Shown here: positions 49,368 to 57,938 of the stretch, in pieces | How the letters are laid out: the number at the start of each line of letters is the position of its first letter | How positions within the stretch are numbered: the stretch's first letter is position 1 | Assembly (NCBI GenBank): GCA_028281765.1 | Contig: JANQJF010000061.1 | Span: 1-64,000, forward strand | Origin: Planctomycetota bacterium | GTDB taxonomy: Bacteria > Planctomycetota > UBA1135 > UBA2386 | Length of the DNA: 64,000 nt | Direction of reading: 5' to 3' | Translations under genes and position numbers: made by a program | The notes under the pieces: generated by a model | Database searches by the model: none | Told to the model about the DNA's origin: nothing | The model's input: only the letters and a program-made list of their open reading frames with translations

Positions 49368-52300
49368 CGTTCGATCCAAATCCGCACCTGGTGATGGCTG
49401 AAGTGGGTTTCCCGCGAGCGGTGGTAGCACTCGACGCGGATCAGGTAGCTGCCGCCGGGGAACTCCGCGACGGGCAGATCCACGGTCATCGATTCGTCGC
49501 CCTTGCGCGAGTCGAACACGAGCTCGGCGGCTGGGGGGCGCGTACCGACGGTCGCAGGAAGGGACGAGTTCGCGTAGACCCAGCTGTCGCCGCCGTCGGC
49601 GGATGTGAGCACGCGATACACTAGTTGCGACTCGTCGCCTTCGAACGCCGCGAACGCTGGCGTGTAGTCGGCGCCGTCGAATCGCACGAACGGGGTGCGC
49701 CACGTCACGAGGGTGCTGCGCGGCCCCGAGAGCTTCTGGTCCGGTGCCGGGCTCGAGATCGAGACGAGTGGCTGCAGTTGGATTGCGTTCGTCCATGCGG
49801 GTTCGGCCGCGACGTAGAGACCGGCGAGACCCGACATGAGCAGGCGTCGCGTCAGATCCGCGTGGTCCATCGTGGTCCCCGGTGTGTCGCCGAGGATCGT
49901 GAAGAACGCCGGATCGTCGGTCGTCGACGAGCATTCGATGATGCCGGATCCGACGAGGTCGGTCGCGGTCGTCGCGATCGAACGCAGCAGCTGGATGCCG
50001 TTCTTCGGATACGTGGTCGTGAAGGTCGACTCCGGCAGTGCCGGAGACAGCGTGTGGTTGAGCTCGAACGGAAGTCGTCCGTCGACGGTTGCCGATTCAG
50101 AAACGCCGGTTGCGCGAATCAGGTCGAGAGCGATGTCTGCGACGTTGATGATGTGTCCACTGACTTCCGGCACGTGCGCCAGCGTCGCGGACGAGTCCGC
50201 ACAGAACAGCGACGCCGCGCCGTGATTGCCGAGCTGAGCACCTTTGGCGTGGCTGAAGCTCGTGCCCTCCGGTAGATACGAGAACATGCCGCTCCGCCAC
50301 ATCTCGCGGATGAACTGTCCACTGCCGGTTCCGGTCGCGAGGTTGGCATCGTTCATCCACGTCGAGTAGGCCGAGTCCGGGAACAGCTCGCCGAGCCAGG
50401 GTTTCGCCCAGAAACCGTTCGACGCGTCGCGTACGGTGGTCTGTCCGATCCTCGGAATCGTCGAGCTCCCCGAGCCGGGCGTGGATGCCGGGATCTCGAA
50501 GCTCGCCGTGATGGTGTCCGCGGTGACCCCGTAGCTCGAGCCGTAGAGCTGTCCGTGCACGGGGACCGGAGCCCAGCCGAGTTCGGTGCCTTCCGGGTTC
50601 CGCGCGAACTCACCGCCGAGCAGAATGCTGCCCGCAAGCTCGCCGCGCGCATTCGTCAGGACCGCCTTCGTGGTCTGCAGCGCTCCCCGCCACACTTGCA
50701 TCATGCGCGCCGTGTCGTAGATCACGCCGAGCCCGGCACCGTCGCGGATGCGCGACGAATCGATCTCGGGCCAGTCACCGGTCGCGTTGTTCCCGGCGTG
50801 CCGGAAGTCGTCGAAGAACCAGTTGTAGCCGTGCGGCGAGGTGGAGCCGTTCTTCGCGAGATCGGAGTACGGGTTGTGGCGCGGGTCACCGAGGAATTGG
50901 TAGCGCTCGGTCATCGGAACCGCGTCCGGTGACGATGCCCACCAGCAGTGGGTCCGCGAGCGGTTGTACGGATCGTTGGAGGTCGGCCACGCGACCCCGG
51001 TCGTCGTGTCCGTGCCGATGCGCGTCACGACGTCGACGCGGGTGTCCGCGTCGGTCCAGCCGCCACCGGGGAAGCTTTTGCCGAACACTTCTTTCGGGAT
51101 GCGGATGCGCCAGCGCGATGTGTTGCAGGGCTCTGGGTCTTCGCGGTCCGTGTGGAAGTGGGTGTCGTATCCGGCCTCCTGCATCAGCGACGGGATGTAT
51201 TCCATGCCGTAGAGACGGCCTCCGGGCTTCAATCCTTCGTCGTCGACGGGTGGCGCCGTGAGTGGGGTGTGGTGGAGGCGGATCCACGTGTGCGGGGACG
51301 GCGTCGTCGAGTAGCCGGCTTCCCACGACATCTCGTACGGATCCGATGCCGACGCGAGCGTCGGCGGAACGCTGTTGGAGTCGTTCCAGTCGTCGTAGTC
51401 GTGCGACGTCGAGATCGCTCCGGTCGTCGGATTGATCCCACCGGAGGCACGTCGGATCTCCAGACTTTCTTGCCCGGCGCTGCTGACGCCGTTGACGTTC
51501 TGAGAAAGGTCGAAGCCGAAGATCTGCAGCGTGATCGGCACGGACAGTGTCGTCGGGCCAGTCGCCGGGTCGGTCTTGTAGGCGTAGACGAAGAAGTCCA
51601 TGTCGTCGGTGTCGCCGTGGTTCGAGTCGCCGTCGGGATCCCGCGCCGGTCGAATCTTGGCGGGGTGCGTGACGACGCGGACACCGGGATGCGCGGTCGG
51701 GGACTTCGCCGCGTCCGAGTAGTTGCGGACAGGCGGGAATGGCAGGCCTTCGCCGTGCATGTTCAAGAAGATCGCGTTCTCGAAGCGAGTCGGCTCGCGC
51801 CACATGTCGTCGAGCAGCAGCTGGAGCGGAGGCTCGTCGGCGTTCTCGAGGCCGGCTGCGACGCGGGCGTCGAAGATCTCGCGCGCGACCGGCGCGCGCA
51901 CGCAATGGTTGAATTGGTCCGCGACCGTGTGCGGGACCGGGTTGTCCGTCGCGTCATAGACGTTGAACAGTCCTTCCTCGGTGCGGACTCGACCGGACAA
52001 CAGCTCGGGCTCGGTCAGGGTCTCACTGCCAGAGACGCCAGGATAGGCGTACGCCCACGGGGCCGCGGCTTCGGCCGATTGGGTGCGGTTGACGAACGGC
52101 GTGTAGAGAGGGTCTCGGCCGTAGCCGAACTTCGTGATCCAGTGCAGACGGAACTGCAGGCCGGGGTTGAGAGTGGAGATCTCCCCGGCGGCCGATCGCA
52201 GCATCGGGCGCAAGGTGGGGACGGGCAGCCACGACGACGGCGCGTTCGCCATCGCCAGCACGTAGATGTCAAACTCCTTGACGCGTGGCGACGGGCGAGA

Positions 52301-52768
52301 GAGCAGGGTCAAGATGCTGCCCGCCGACGCGACGTTGATGATTCGTCCGTCGTCCTGCCGCTGCTTGATCGTCACGTGGACGTAGCGTCGGAACTCGGAT
52401 CCTTCGATGGGATCGATGCGAATCCGGCGCAGCCACCGCCACTGTCCCCCGACTTTGCGGTTGTCCGACGCGGGGTCGTCCGGCGGGAACGGGACGCCGA
52501 GCTTCTCCATCGTCGTCAGCGTCGGGTTGTCCTCTTGGTCGGCGAGCGCGTCGAGTTCGTGGATTTCGAGGATCGAGCCGCGTTGCACCGCCGCTTGGGC
52601 CTCGGACAGGATGCCGAGCGCCTTTCGATACGCGAACGCCTTGTCGACGCTGATGTTGTTCTCGCGGTAGCTGAGCGTCAGCTGCTGCGTCATGATGAGC
52701 AACGCAACTCCGACGATCGACATCGCGGCAATCAGCTCGATGAACGTGGCGCCTCGTGAGTCTCTCAT
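49364..52768 (-). CDS. Giant prepilin-type protein (1134 residues)
   Basis: The N-terminus is a clear type IV prepilin: MRDSRG/ATFIELIAAMSIVG with glutamate at +5 after the Gly cleavage site. Such proteins are usually 130-350 residues; this one has 1134. The body is soluble with many beta stretches; the C-terminal 150 residues (LVSISSPAPDQKLSGPRSTL onward) look like an Ig-like or sugar-binding-like domain. Codon use and base composition are like the neighbours and the frame is intact. Fourteen bases after the PilX-like gene and overlapping the GspJ-like gene, it is the middle gene of the operon, where a large tip adhesin or minor pilin would be expected. Function is inferred. Confidence 0.86.
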   Translation of the reverse strand: MRDSRGATFIELIAAMSIVGVALLIMTQQLTLSYRENNISVDKAFAYRKALGILSEAQAAVQRGSILEIHELDALADQEDNPTLTTMEKLGVPFPPDDPASDNRKVGGQWRWLRRIRIDPIEGSEFRRYVHVTIKQRQDDGRIINVASAGSILTLLSRPSPRVKEFDIYVLAMANAPSSWLPVPTLRPMLRSAAGEISTLNPGLQFRLHWITKFGYGRDPLYTPFVNRTQSAEAAAPWAYAYPGVSGSETLTEPELLSGRVRTEEGLFNVYDATDNPVPHTVADQFNHCVRAPVAREIFDARVAAGLENADEPPLQLLLDDMWREPTRFENAIFLNMHGEGLPFPPVRNYSDAAKSPTAHPGVRVVTHPAKIRPARDPDGDSNHGDTDDMDFFVYAYKTDPATGPTTLSVPITLQIFGFDLSQNVNGVSSAGQESLEIRRASGGINPTTGAISTSHDYDDWNDSNSVPPTLASASDPYEMSWEAGYSTTPSPHTWIRLHHTPLTAPPVDDEGLKPGGRLYGMEYIPSLMQEAGYDTHFHTDREDPEPCNTSRWRIRIPKEVFGKSFPGGGWTDADTRVDVVTRIGTDTTTGVAWPTSNDPYNRSRTHCWWASSPDAVPMTERYQFLGDPRHNPYSDLAKNGSTSPHGYNWFFDDFRHAGNNATGDWPEIDSSRIRDGAGLGVIYDTARMMQVWRGALQTTKAVLTNARGELAGSILLGGEFARNPEGTELGWAPVPVHGQLYGSSYGVTADTITASFEIPASTPGSGSSTIPRIGQTTVRDASNGFWAKPWLGELFPDSAYSTWMNDANLATGTGSGQFIREMWRSGMFSYLPEGTSFSHAKGAQLGNHGAASLFCADSSATLAHVPEVSGHIINVADIALDLIRATGVSESATVDGRLPFELNHTLSPALPESTFTTTYPKNGIQLLRSIATTATDLVGSGIIECSSTTDDPAFFTILGDTPGTTMDHADLTRRLLMSGLAGLYVAAEPAWTNAIQLQPLVSISSPAPDQKLSGPRSTLVTWRTPFVRFDGADYTPAFAAFEGDESQLVYRVLTSADGGDSWVYANSSLPATVGTRPPAAELVFDSRKGDESMTVDLPVAEFPGGSYLIRVECYHRSRETHFSHHQVRIWIER

Positions 52769-52782
52769 GGGGTTTGTTCCGC

Positions 52783-54294
52783 TCAGTAGGTGTCGCCCTT
52801 CGCGACAACGGTGCCATCCGGTACGGACTTGCCGGTCAACACGACCGCGCCGGAGTGGATCACTACGGAGGTTCCGAGGATCGCGCCGTCGCCGATGCTG
52901 GCGCCGCTCTCGATCACCGTCTCGTCGCCGATCGTCACGCCGCGTCCGATGTAGACGCGGTCGCCGATCTTGACGTTCTTCCCGATCGTCACCGTGTCCC
53001 GGATCACCGTGTCGGCGCCGATGTCGACTTCTTCATCGACGGTCACGTCGTAGTCGATCTCGGTCGATGGGCCGACCGTCACGGTCGGATCCAGGTCTGC
53101 CGTGTTGTCGATGTCCGGCTCGAGCTGATGCTCGTCCGGGCGCACGGAACGGGACATGCGGTAGGCGCTCACCGCGGTCTTGAGCGCGGTCAGCTGCGTG
53201 TTGTCGTACCCGACCGAGACCGGCTCGCCGCCACCGCCGAACGTGACGGTTCCGGGCGAGATCAGCGTGCCTCCGAGGTGGAAGCGACCACGCACGCCGA
53301 CGTTGCCCAAAACGTAGGTGAGTCCTTCGAGCGCCGAGTAACTGCCGTCGGTCGTCGTCAGGTTGCCATTGATGACGAGGAGCATGCGCCCGGCGAGGCG
53401 CTGGTCGGCGGTGACGGTCAGGTCACCGTCCACGTAGACGACCGAGTTGTCGGGGATGTAGGCGGGGATCTCGCCACCGGGTTCGAGGATGATGTCCGCC
53501 AGCGAACGAAACGAGTCGAGGTCCATCGAAAGGACACTCTCGGGGCTCAGGTCGAGTCCCGGGACCGGGGCGAGCGGCGGAGTGCCGCGTGCTTCTCCCG
53601 TGCCGACGGGCACGGCGGCGATGTCGCCGGTGTCCGGGTAGGCGATCGCGGGCACGTTCTTGCCGTCCACGATCGAGCCGTCGGCGAGCGTGACGTCACC
53701 GACGTCGTCGACGATCAGTGCCGCGTCGGTCGGGATGCGCAGGGGTACGCCGCGGATCTCGCTGCGCAGAGCCGTCGTGGCGACGACGCGGTTCGGCGCT
53801 TCGTCGAATGCCTTGGCAGGGTCCTTGCGGCGGTAGAGGTATGCGCGCGAGCCGAGGTCCCAAACCCGGCCAGGTTGGATCTCTCCACGTTGCAGCGAGA
53901 TGTCGAAGGTCGTGTCCTTGCGCACTTCGTAGCGACCCCACAGAGAGCCACTGATCTCGAACTCGCGGACGAGGCCGACCTCGGGATCGACGGTGTCGAT
54001 GACAGGTGGAGTGGCCGTGAGGTCGAGCAGCGGTTGGAACAGCTCGACCGGCTGCGTGTCTTGGGCGCGGAACCACGCGGTCGCGTCTCGGAGACCCGAC
54101 TGCGCGAAGGTGTGTGTGAGCGCGCGCTGACGATGGCGCACGTCGACTTCACGACGCTCTGCCGTCATGAAGATCGTATGGGACACCACCATTCCCGATG
54201 AGATCACCACGAACAGCAGTGCCCACACGAGAGCGTTGCCGTTCTGCTGAGTCTGAGACTTCCTCAATGCGATCGCCTTCCTTCGCGTTCTCAT
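52783..54294 (-). CDS. PilX/GspK-like protein with a left-handed beta-helix tail
   Basis: 503 residues. Residues about 18-45 (NGNALVWALLFVVISSGMVV) are a pilin-like helix lacking the +5 glutamate, followed by the amphipathic segment FAQSGLRDATAWFRAQD seen in PilX/GspK N-termini. The middle is a beta domain. Residues about 410-500 are a hexapeptide-repeat left-handed beta-helix, with repeats such as VRIGDRVYIGRG-type units (VTIGKNVKIGDRVYIGRGVT), normally found in acyltransferases or bactofilin-like polymers. This gene starts the operon and lies 72 bases downstream of the repeat protein at 54367. Missing Glu5 fits the GspK or PilX tip role. Confidence 0.85.
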   Translation of the reverse strand: MRTRRKAIALRKSQTQQNGNALVWALLFVVISSGMVVSHTIFMTAERREVDVRHRQRALTHTFAQSGLRDATAWFRAQDTQPVELFQPLLDLTATPPVIDTVDPEVGLVREFEISGSLWGRYEVRKDTTFDISLQRGEIQPGRVWDLGSRAYLYRRKDPAKAFDEAPNRVVATTALRSEIRGVPLRIPTDAALIVDDVGDVTLADGSIVDGKNVPAIAYPDTGDIAAVPVGTGEARGTPPLAPVPGLDLSPESVLSMDLDSFRSLADIILEPGGEIPAYIPDNSVVYVDGDLTVTADQRLAGRMLLVINGNLTTTDGSYSALEGLTYVLGNVGVRGRFHLGGTLISPGTVTFGGGGEPVSVGYDNTQLTALKTAVSAYRMSRSVRPDEHQLEPDIDNTADLDPTVTVGPSTEIDYDVTVDEEVDIGADTVIRDTVTIGKNVKIGDRVYIGRGVTIGDETVIESGASIGDGAILGTSVVIHSGAVVLTGKSVPDGTVVAKGDTY

Positions 54295-54366
54295 GGACCT
54301 TTCGGGTGCATCGAGACGCGGACTTGACGGAAGCTCGGCTCGTCCCGCTGTCGAGAATCGCGACAG

Positions 54367-56889
54367 TCAGTCGGCGAGCCGGACGACGACGACTTCAGAC
54401 CCCGATAGCGCCGCGGGATCGAGCTCCGACGAGATGCGCTTTTGCCCGTTGATTTCCGCCTGGAGTCGGAACGGAACGGGTGGCGCGGGGTGGATTCGGA
54501 GCGCGCCGTGTTCGTCGGTCGTCAGTGCGCCGGGCCGGTGGAAGCCCTTCGCGCGAATCGTGATGCGCCGGTTCGCGACAGGCTCGTCCGACGTATCGAG
54601 GACTCGGAGGTCGAGCCGACGCAGCTGGGTAGTGATCGGCATGGTCAGTTCGTCCCCCGGCGCGAGGGTCCCGCGGTCGGGCAGCCGCATGTAGATCCAG
54701 CCGGGACCGGGTTGGGCGGGAAGCGTGATCGCGAAGCCGTACTCGCCGGGCGGGACCGTTGCTTGAAACTGGCCACTTTCGTCGGTCGCGACGCGGAGGT
54801 TGCGCCTGCGATCATCACTGCGCACGAGGAAACAGTGCACCTCGCGGAGTGGTTGTCCGTTGACGAGCACGCTGCCGCGGACGGATCCGGGAAGGCTAGA
54901 GTTCGCGTCGACGTCGATGCGGCGCTCTTCGCCCGCGGCGATGGTGACGCGCTCGACTAGGGCCGAGATCACCCCTTTCTGCACCGCGCCGGATCGCAAC
55001 CAGTAGCGCAGATAGACGTCGTATTCGCCGGGCGCGACGTCATCCGCTCGGAACACGCCGTCTTCGTCGACTTCGATGCGGTGGTCGGGACCTTCCGAGG
55101 TCGGCGCTAGTGCGATGTGCACGCCATCGCCGCCGTCCCCATCGAACCCCCGCAACGTCTCCAAGGCTTCGGGCGGCGCGACCCGTCCGCTGACAGAGCC
55201 CGCGGGCGCCACGGTGATCCGCAGGCTGTCGTCGAGCGCGGTGACCTCGACGGTTTCGACATGGGGCACATGCGCGCCACCGCGGACGCGCACATCGAAC
55301 CGTCCGGTCCGCGCGTCGAGCACGGCGACGCCATCGGCGTCGGTCATGGCGTGTGCGATCCGCAGCTCGTTCGGCACACGGGTGACGCGGTCACAGTCTT
55401 CGATGTCGATGGACGCGCCGTCGATACTCGCGGCTTTCTTGCCGAGGCGCTGCAGCAGCTCGACGGTCGTGTTCGAAACCGGTCGGCCGTCCGGCGTGAC
55501 GACGGTCGCGCGCACGGATGTCCTCCGCTTCGCCGTGATCAGCAGCTCGCCGGTGGGATCCTCACCGATCGTGAAGCTGACGAGTTCGGTCGGCGCGAGC
55601 GCGTCGTCGTCCGGGACTACGAGCACGCCGTTGGACCCCGACCGAAGCCGCGTCACGCTGCAGCGCCCGCTCTCGTGGTGTCCTCGGATCCGAACGTGTC
55701 CATAGCGCGACCATCCGAAACCGTAGTTCCGCAGAGCGAACAGCGTGTATCGAGGAACGGCGACACCTTGCTCGTCCACGACGCGTACCTCGATCGACGG
55801 TCGCAGGCCGACGACCACCTCGAGGCCGTCGTCGCCCCAGTTCACGTCGACTTTCTCGGCCGGTGCGACCAGCTCGTAGCGACCGCTGTCGTCGGTCATG
55901 TTGATCTGCACGCCCGGTTTGCCGTCATCGCGGATCGGTCCGGCGCGCGGCATCGAGAGCGAGCCGTCTTGCCGAGACCGACCGCGGCCGATGTAGCCTT
56001 CGCCCATCGCGCTGATGCGCAGCCCTTCGACCGGCTGTCCGAGGCGATCGCGCACGGTTCCGGAGATCGTTAGCGACGGATCCGGACGTTCGACGACGAC
56101 GCGGAGGTCGAATTCGGTCATCGACGGCAGCAATCGCACCGATCGCGGATCGACGAGCGCGCCGGTGTCCTCCGCGCCGACGTACCACTCGCCGGGCCAC
56201 GCCGGCTGGTCGAACCGAAATCGTCCGCTCGCATCGCTCGTCGTCCGCAGGAGACTCTTCGGAGTCACAGAGTGTTCGTGTTCGCGAATCACCATCGCGA
56301 AGAGCATCCCGACGGCTTCGACCGGCAGACCTTCTTCGTCGACGACGCGTCCCGAGACTTCGATCGCGTGCAGCATCGGTATATCGCCGAGATGCTCCGT
56401 CGTGCCCGGGCGCGGTCGGACGAGACGGCGCGTGCACGGCGTGAAGCCGTCGGCCTGCACGCGAAGGATCAGATCCGTGTTCCCGTCGACGGCCGCGCCC
56501 GATTCGAACCGGCCGCCGCCATCGCTCGTTGACTCGACGACGAGCCGGTCTTCGTCGTTCTCGATCGGCGCGGACATCGTGATCACCGCGTTGGGGACCG
56601 GCGCGCCGTCGAGCACCGCCACGCACCGGCCGAGGATCGTGAACGCGTTGGCTGGTTGCACGGCCTCGTTCGTCTCCACGTCCTGGCGCGCGGTGACCTG
56701 CTCGATTTCGTCCGGGCCTGGAGCCGTTGCGGTCTGCGACGTCGGCGCTTCGACCCTGGGTTGGCCGTCTTCGGACTGCGCCTCGGGGGAACCGCTCAGG
56801 ACCTCGAGCAGGAGGTAGGCGAGGCCTGCGATGAGGATCAGAGCGAGTGTCGCGAGCGCGCGGCGGCGGCTGGATCCGGGTAGGGGCAT
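54367..56889 (-). CDS. Membrane-anchored carboxypeptidase-regulatory-like repeat protein
   Basis: 840 residues. One N-terminal membrane helix (about 10-30, ALATLALILIAGLAYLLLEV), then a Ser/Glu/Gln-rich linker and eight or so carboxypeptidase-regulatory-like beta-sandwiches: GRCVAVLDGAPVPNAVITMS, SGRVVDEEGLPVEAVGMLFA, SGTVRDRLGQPVEGLRISAM and VLDTSDEPVANRRITIRAKG among others. No sigma domain is present, unlike the relative at 17323. It is likely exposed outside the membrane. It is on the same strand as, and 72 bases upstream of, the prepilin operon, so it could be the first gene of that transcription unit. It is divergent from the DUF1579 gene, with a large inverted repeat in the gap. Confidence 0.86.
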   Translation of the reverse strand: MPLPGSSRRRALATLALILIAGLAYLLLEVLSGSPEAQSEDGQPRVEAPTSQTATAPGPDEIEQVTARQDVETNEAVQPANAFTILGRCVAVLDGAPVPNAVITMSAPIENDEDRLVVESTSDGGGRFESGAAVDGNTDLILRVQADGFTPCTRRLVRPRPGTTEHLGDIPMLHAIEVSGRVVDEEGLPVEAVGMLFAMVIREHEHSVTPKSLLRTTSDASGRFRFDQPAWPGEWYVGAEDTGALVDPRSVRLLPSMTEFDLRVVVERPDPSLTISGTVRDRLGQPVEGLRISAMGEGYIGRGRSRQDGSLSMPRAGPIRDDGKPGVQINMTDDSGRYELVAPAEKVDVNWGDDGLEVVVGLRPSIEVRVVDEQGVAVPRYTLFALRNYGFGWSRYGHVRIRGHHESGRCSVTRLRSGSNGVLVVPDDDALAPTELVSFTIGEDPTGELLITAKRRTSVRATVVTPDGRPVSNTTVELLQRLGKKAASIDGASIDIEDCDRVTRVPNELRIAHAMTDADGVAVLDARTGRFDVRVRGGAHVPHVETVEVTALDDSLRITVAPAGSVSGRVAPPEALETLRGFDGDGGDGVHIALAPTSEGPDHRIEVDEDGVFRADDVAPGEYDVYLRYWLRSGAVQKGVISALVERVTIAAGEERRIDVDANSSLPGSVRGSVLVNGQPLREVHCFLVRSDDRRRNLRVATDESGQFQATVPPGEYGFAITLPAQPGPGWIYMRLPDRGTLAPGDELTMPITTQLRRLDLRVLDTSDEPVANRRITIRAKGFHRPGALTTDEHGALRIHPAPPVPFRLQAEINGQKRISSELDPAALSGSEVVVVRLAD

Positions 56890-56903
56890 GAACAGGGGAG
56901 ATT

Positions 56904-56981
56904 AGTGGGGATGTCGATTGGGAACTCGTTTTCGGGCCCGGACCCGGGCCCGAAAACGGCTTCCCAACCCACGTCCCCACT
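56904..56981 (+). repeat. Large imperfect inverted repeat in a divergent promoter gap
   Basis: Two 38-base arms (56904-56941 and 56944-56981) pair with 33 of 38 positions matching, separated by two bases; the inner 15 base pairs are perfect (CGTTTTCGGGCCCGG). It lies between divergent gene starts at 56889 and 57067, where terminators are not expected. It could be a palindromic mobile repeat, an operator or a cruciform-forming site. Confidence 0.6.
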
Positions 56982-57066
56982 CTTTTTCCGGGATCCCCGT
57001 ACGACCCCGGCCCCCCATCCCGTATCCGTCAACGATCCCAATCCCCAACCCCCCAGGAGCCCACCG

Positions 57067-57555
57067 ATGTCCGAACAACCCGCATTCGCCACGCCATCCC
57101 AGGAGCACGCCTCGCTCAAGGAGCTCGTCGGCACCTGGAACGTCGAGTGCACCTACTTCATGGACCCGAGCCAGCCGCCGATGACGTGCGAAGCGACGGA
57201 CACCGCCGAGATGATCGGCGAGTTTTGGATCCAGAGCACGTTCGAGTCGAACATGTTCGGGATGCCGTTCCGCGGTGTCGCGACGCTCGGCTACAACGCG
57301 ATCACCGAGGAGTGGGTCAGCACCTGGGTCGACAGCCTCAACCCGTACCTGTTCCACTTCACCGGAAAGCACAACGCGGAATCGCAGGTGCTCGAGATGT
57401 CCGGCAAGGGGCCGAACCCGATGGGCAGCGGGCTCTGCGACTACCGCACCGTAGAGAAGCGGATCAGTGCGGACGAGCGGCACTTCGAGATGTTTCTTAC
57501 GCTCCCCGAGGCGGGAGAGGTGCAGCTGTTCAGCTACATCTATCGCCGCGCCTAG
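57067..57555 (+). CDS. DUF1579 family protein
   Basis: 162 residues, probably cytosolic. The pattern HASLKELVGTWNVECTYFMD at the N-terminus, with EMIGEFWIQSTFESNMFG and VATLGYNAITEEWVSTWVDS, is characteristic of DUF1579, a lipocalin-like beta-barrel family of unknown function. AGGAG lies about nine bases before the ATG at 57067. A hairpin (57565-57585) follows the stop, so it may be monocistronic. Confidence 0.86.
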   Translation: MSEQPAFATPSQEHASLKELVGTWNVECTYFMDPSQPPMTCEATDTAEMIGEFWIQSTFESNMFGMPFRGVATLGYNAITEEWVSTWVDSLNPYLFHFTGKHNAESQVLEMSGKGPNPMGSGLCDYRTVEKRISADERHFEMFLTLPEAGEVQLFSYIYRRA

Positions 57556-57564
57556 GGCGCGCCG

Positions 57565-57585
57565 GACGCCGATGAGAACGGCGTC
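57565..57585 (+). terminator. Hairpin after the DUF1579 gene
   Basis: GACGCCG and CGGCGTC form a perfect seven-base-pair stem with a seven-base loop ten bases after the stop. No T-tract follows. It probably ends or pauses transcription of the DUF1579 gene. Confidence 0.4.
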
Positions 57586-57670
57586 TCGAGACTCCGATTG
57601 TGGAGCGACCTGGAATTTTTGCGACTTTCGAGGGCGCCCAGAACACAAAGGAGATGGCTCGCGGGCTTCG

Positions 57671-57906
57671 ACCTCGGTCGTGGTCCCGGACCAGAGGTGT
57701 CGCCGCGCGGCGGACCGGAGAGAAAGTCGCGCGGCGGAGGACTGAGAGCCCATGACTTCTTCGAAGGCACGGGTTCGAGCGCGGCGCGAAAGCGCCGCCA
57801 GCAGCAGAGAGGCTGTCGAACTGGTGATGCAGTGACAGCCTCTGGAGAGCCTGAAGGCGGCGACCGGGTTCGACGGCGGGTCGAACCCGGCGCCGGCCTT
57901 CCTTTT
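57671..57906 (+). ncRNA. Structured non-coding stretch: candidate leader RNA or small RNA
   Basis: Between the DUF1579 and kinase genes (383 bases without a protein gene) at least four stable hairpins follow one another: 57671-57698 (ACCTC/GAGGT and TGGTC/GACCA); 57781-57798 (GCGGCGC, GAAA tetraloop, GCGCCGC); 57808-57843 (AGAGGCTGTC/GACAGCCTCT plus inner ACTG/CAGT); and 57853-57901 (about 21 pairs, with CCGGGTTCGAC/GTCGAACCCGG at its core) followed by CTTTTG. The last looks like a terminator and ends 32 bases before the kinase start. The whole may be a regulatory leader, an attenuator or a separate small RNA; no known RNA family is recognised. Confidence 0.38.
57853..57906 (+). terminator. 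Long hairpin with short T-run before the kinase gene
   Basis: Arms of about 21 base pairs with two single-base bulges (A at 57863, G at 57896) and a five-base loop, followed by four T. This is the most terminator-like structure in the window. Because it lies directly upstream of the kinase ORF it may act as an attenuator rather than end an upstream transcript. Confidence 0.45.
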
Positions 57907-57938
57907 GCCGTGGACCGGTATCATCCGGCGCAACCTCC

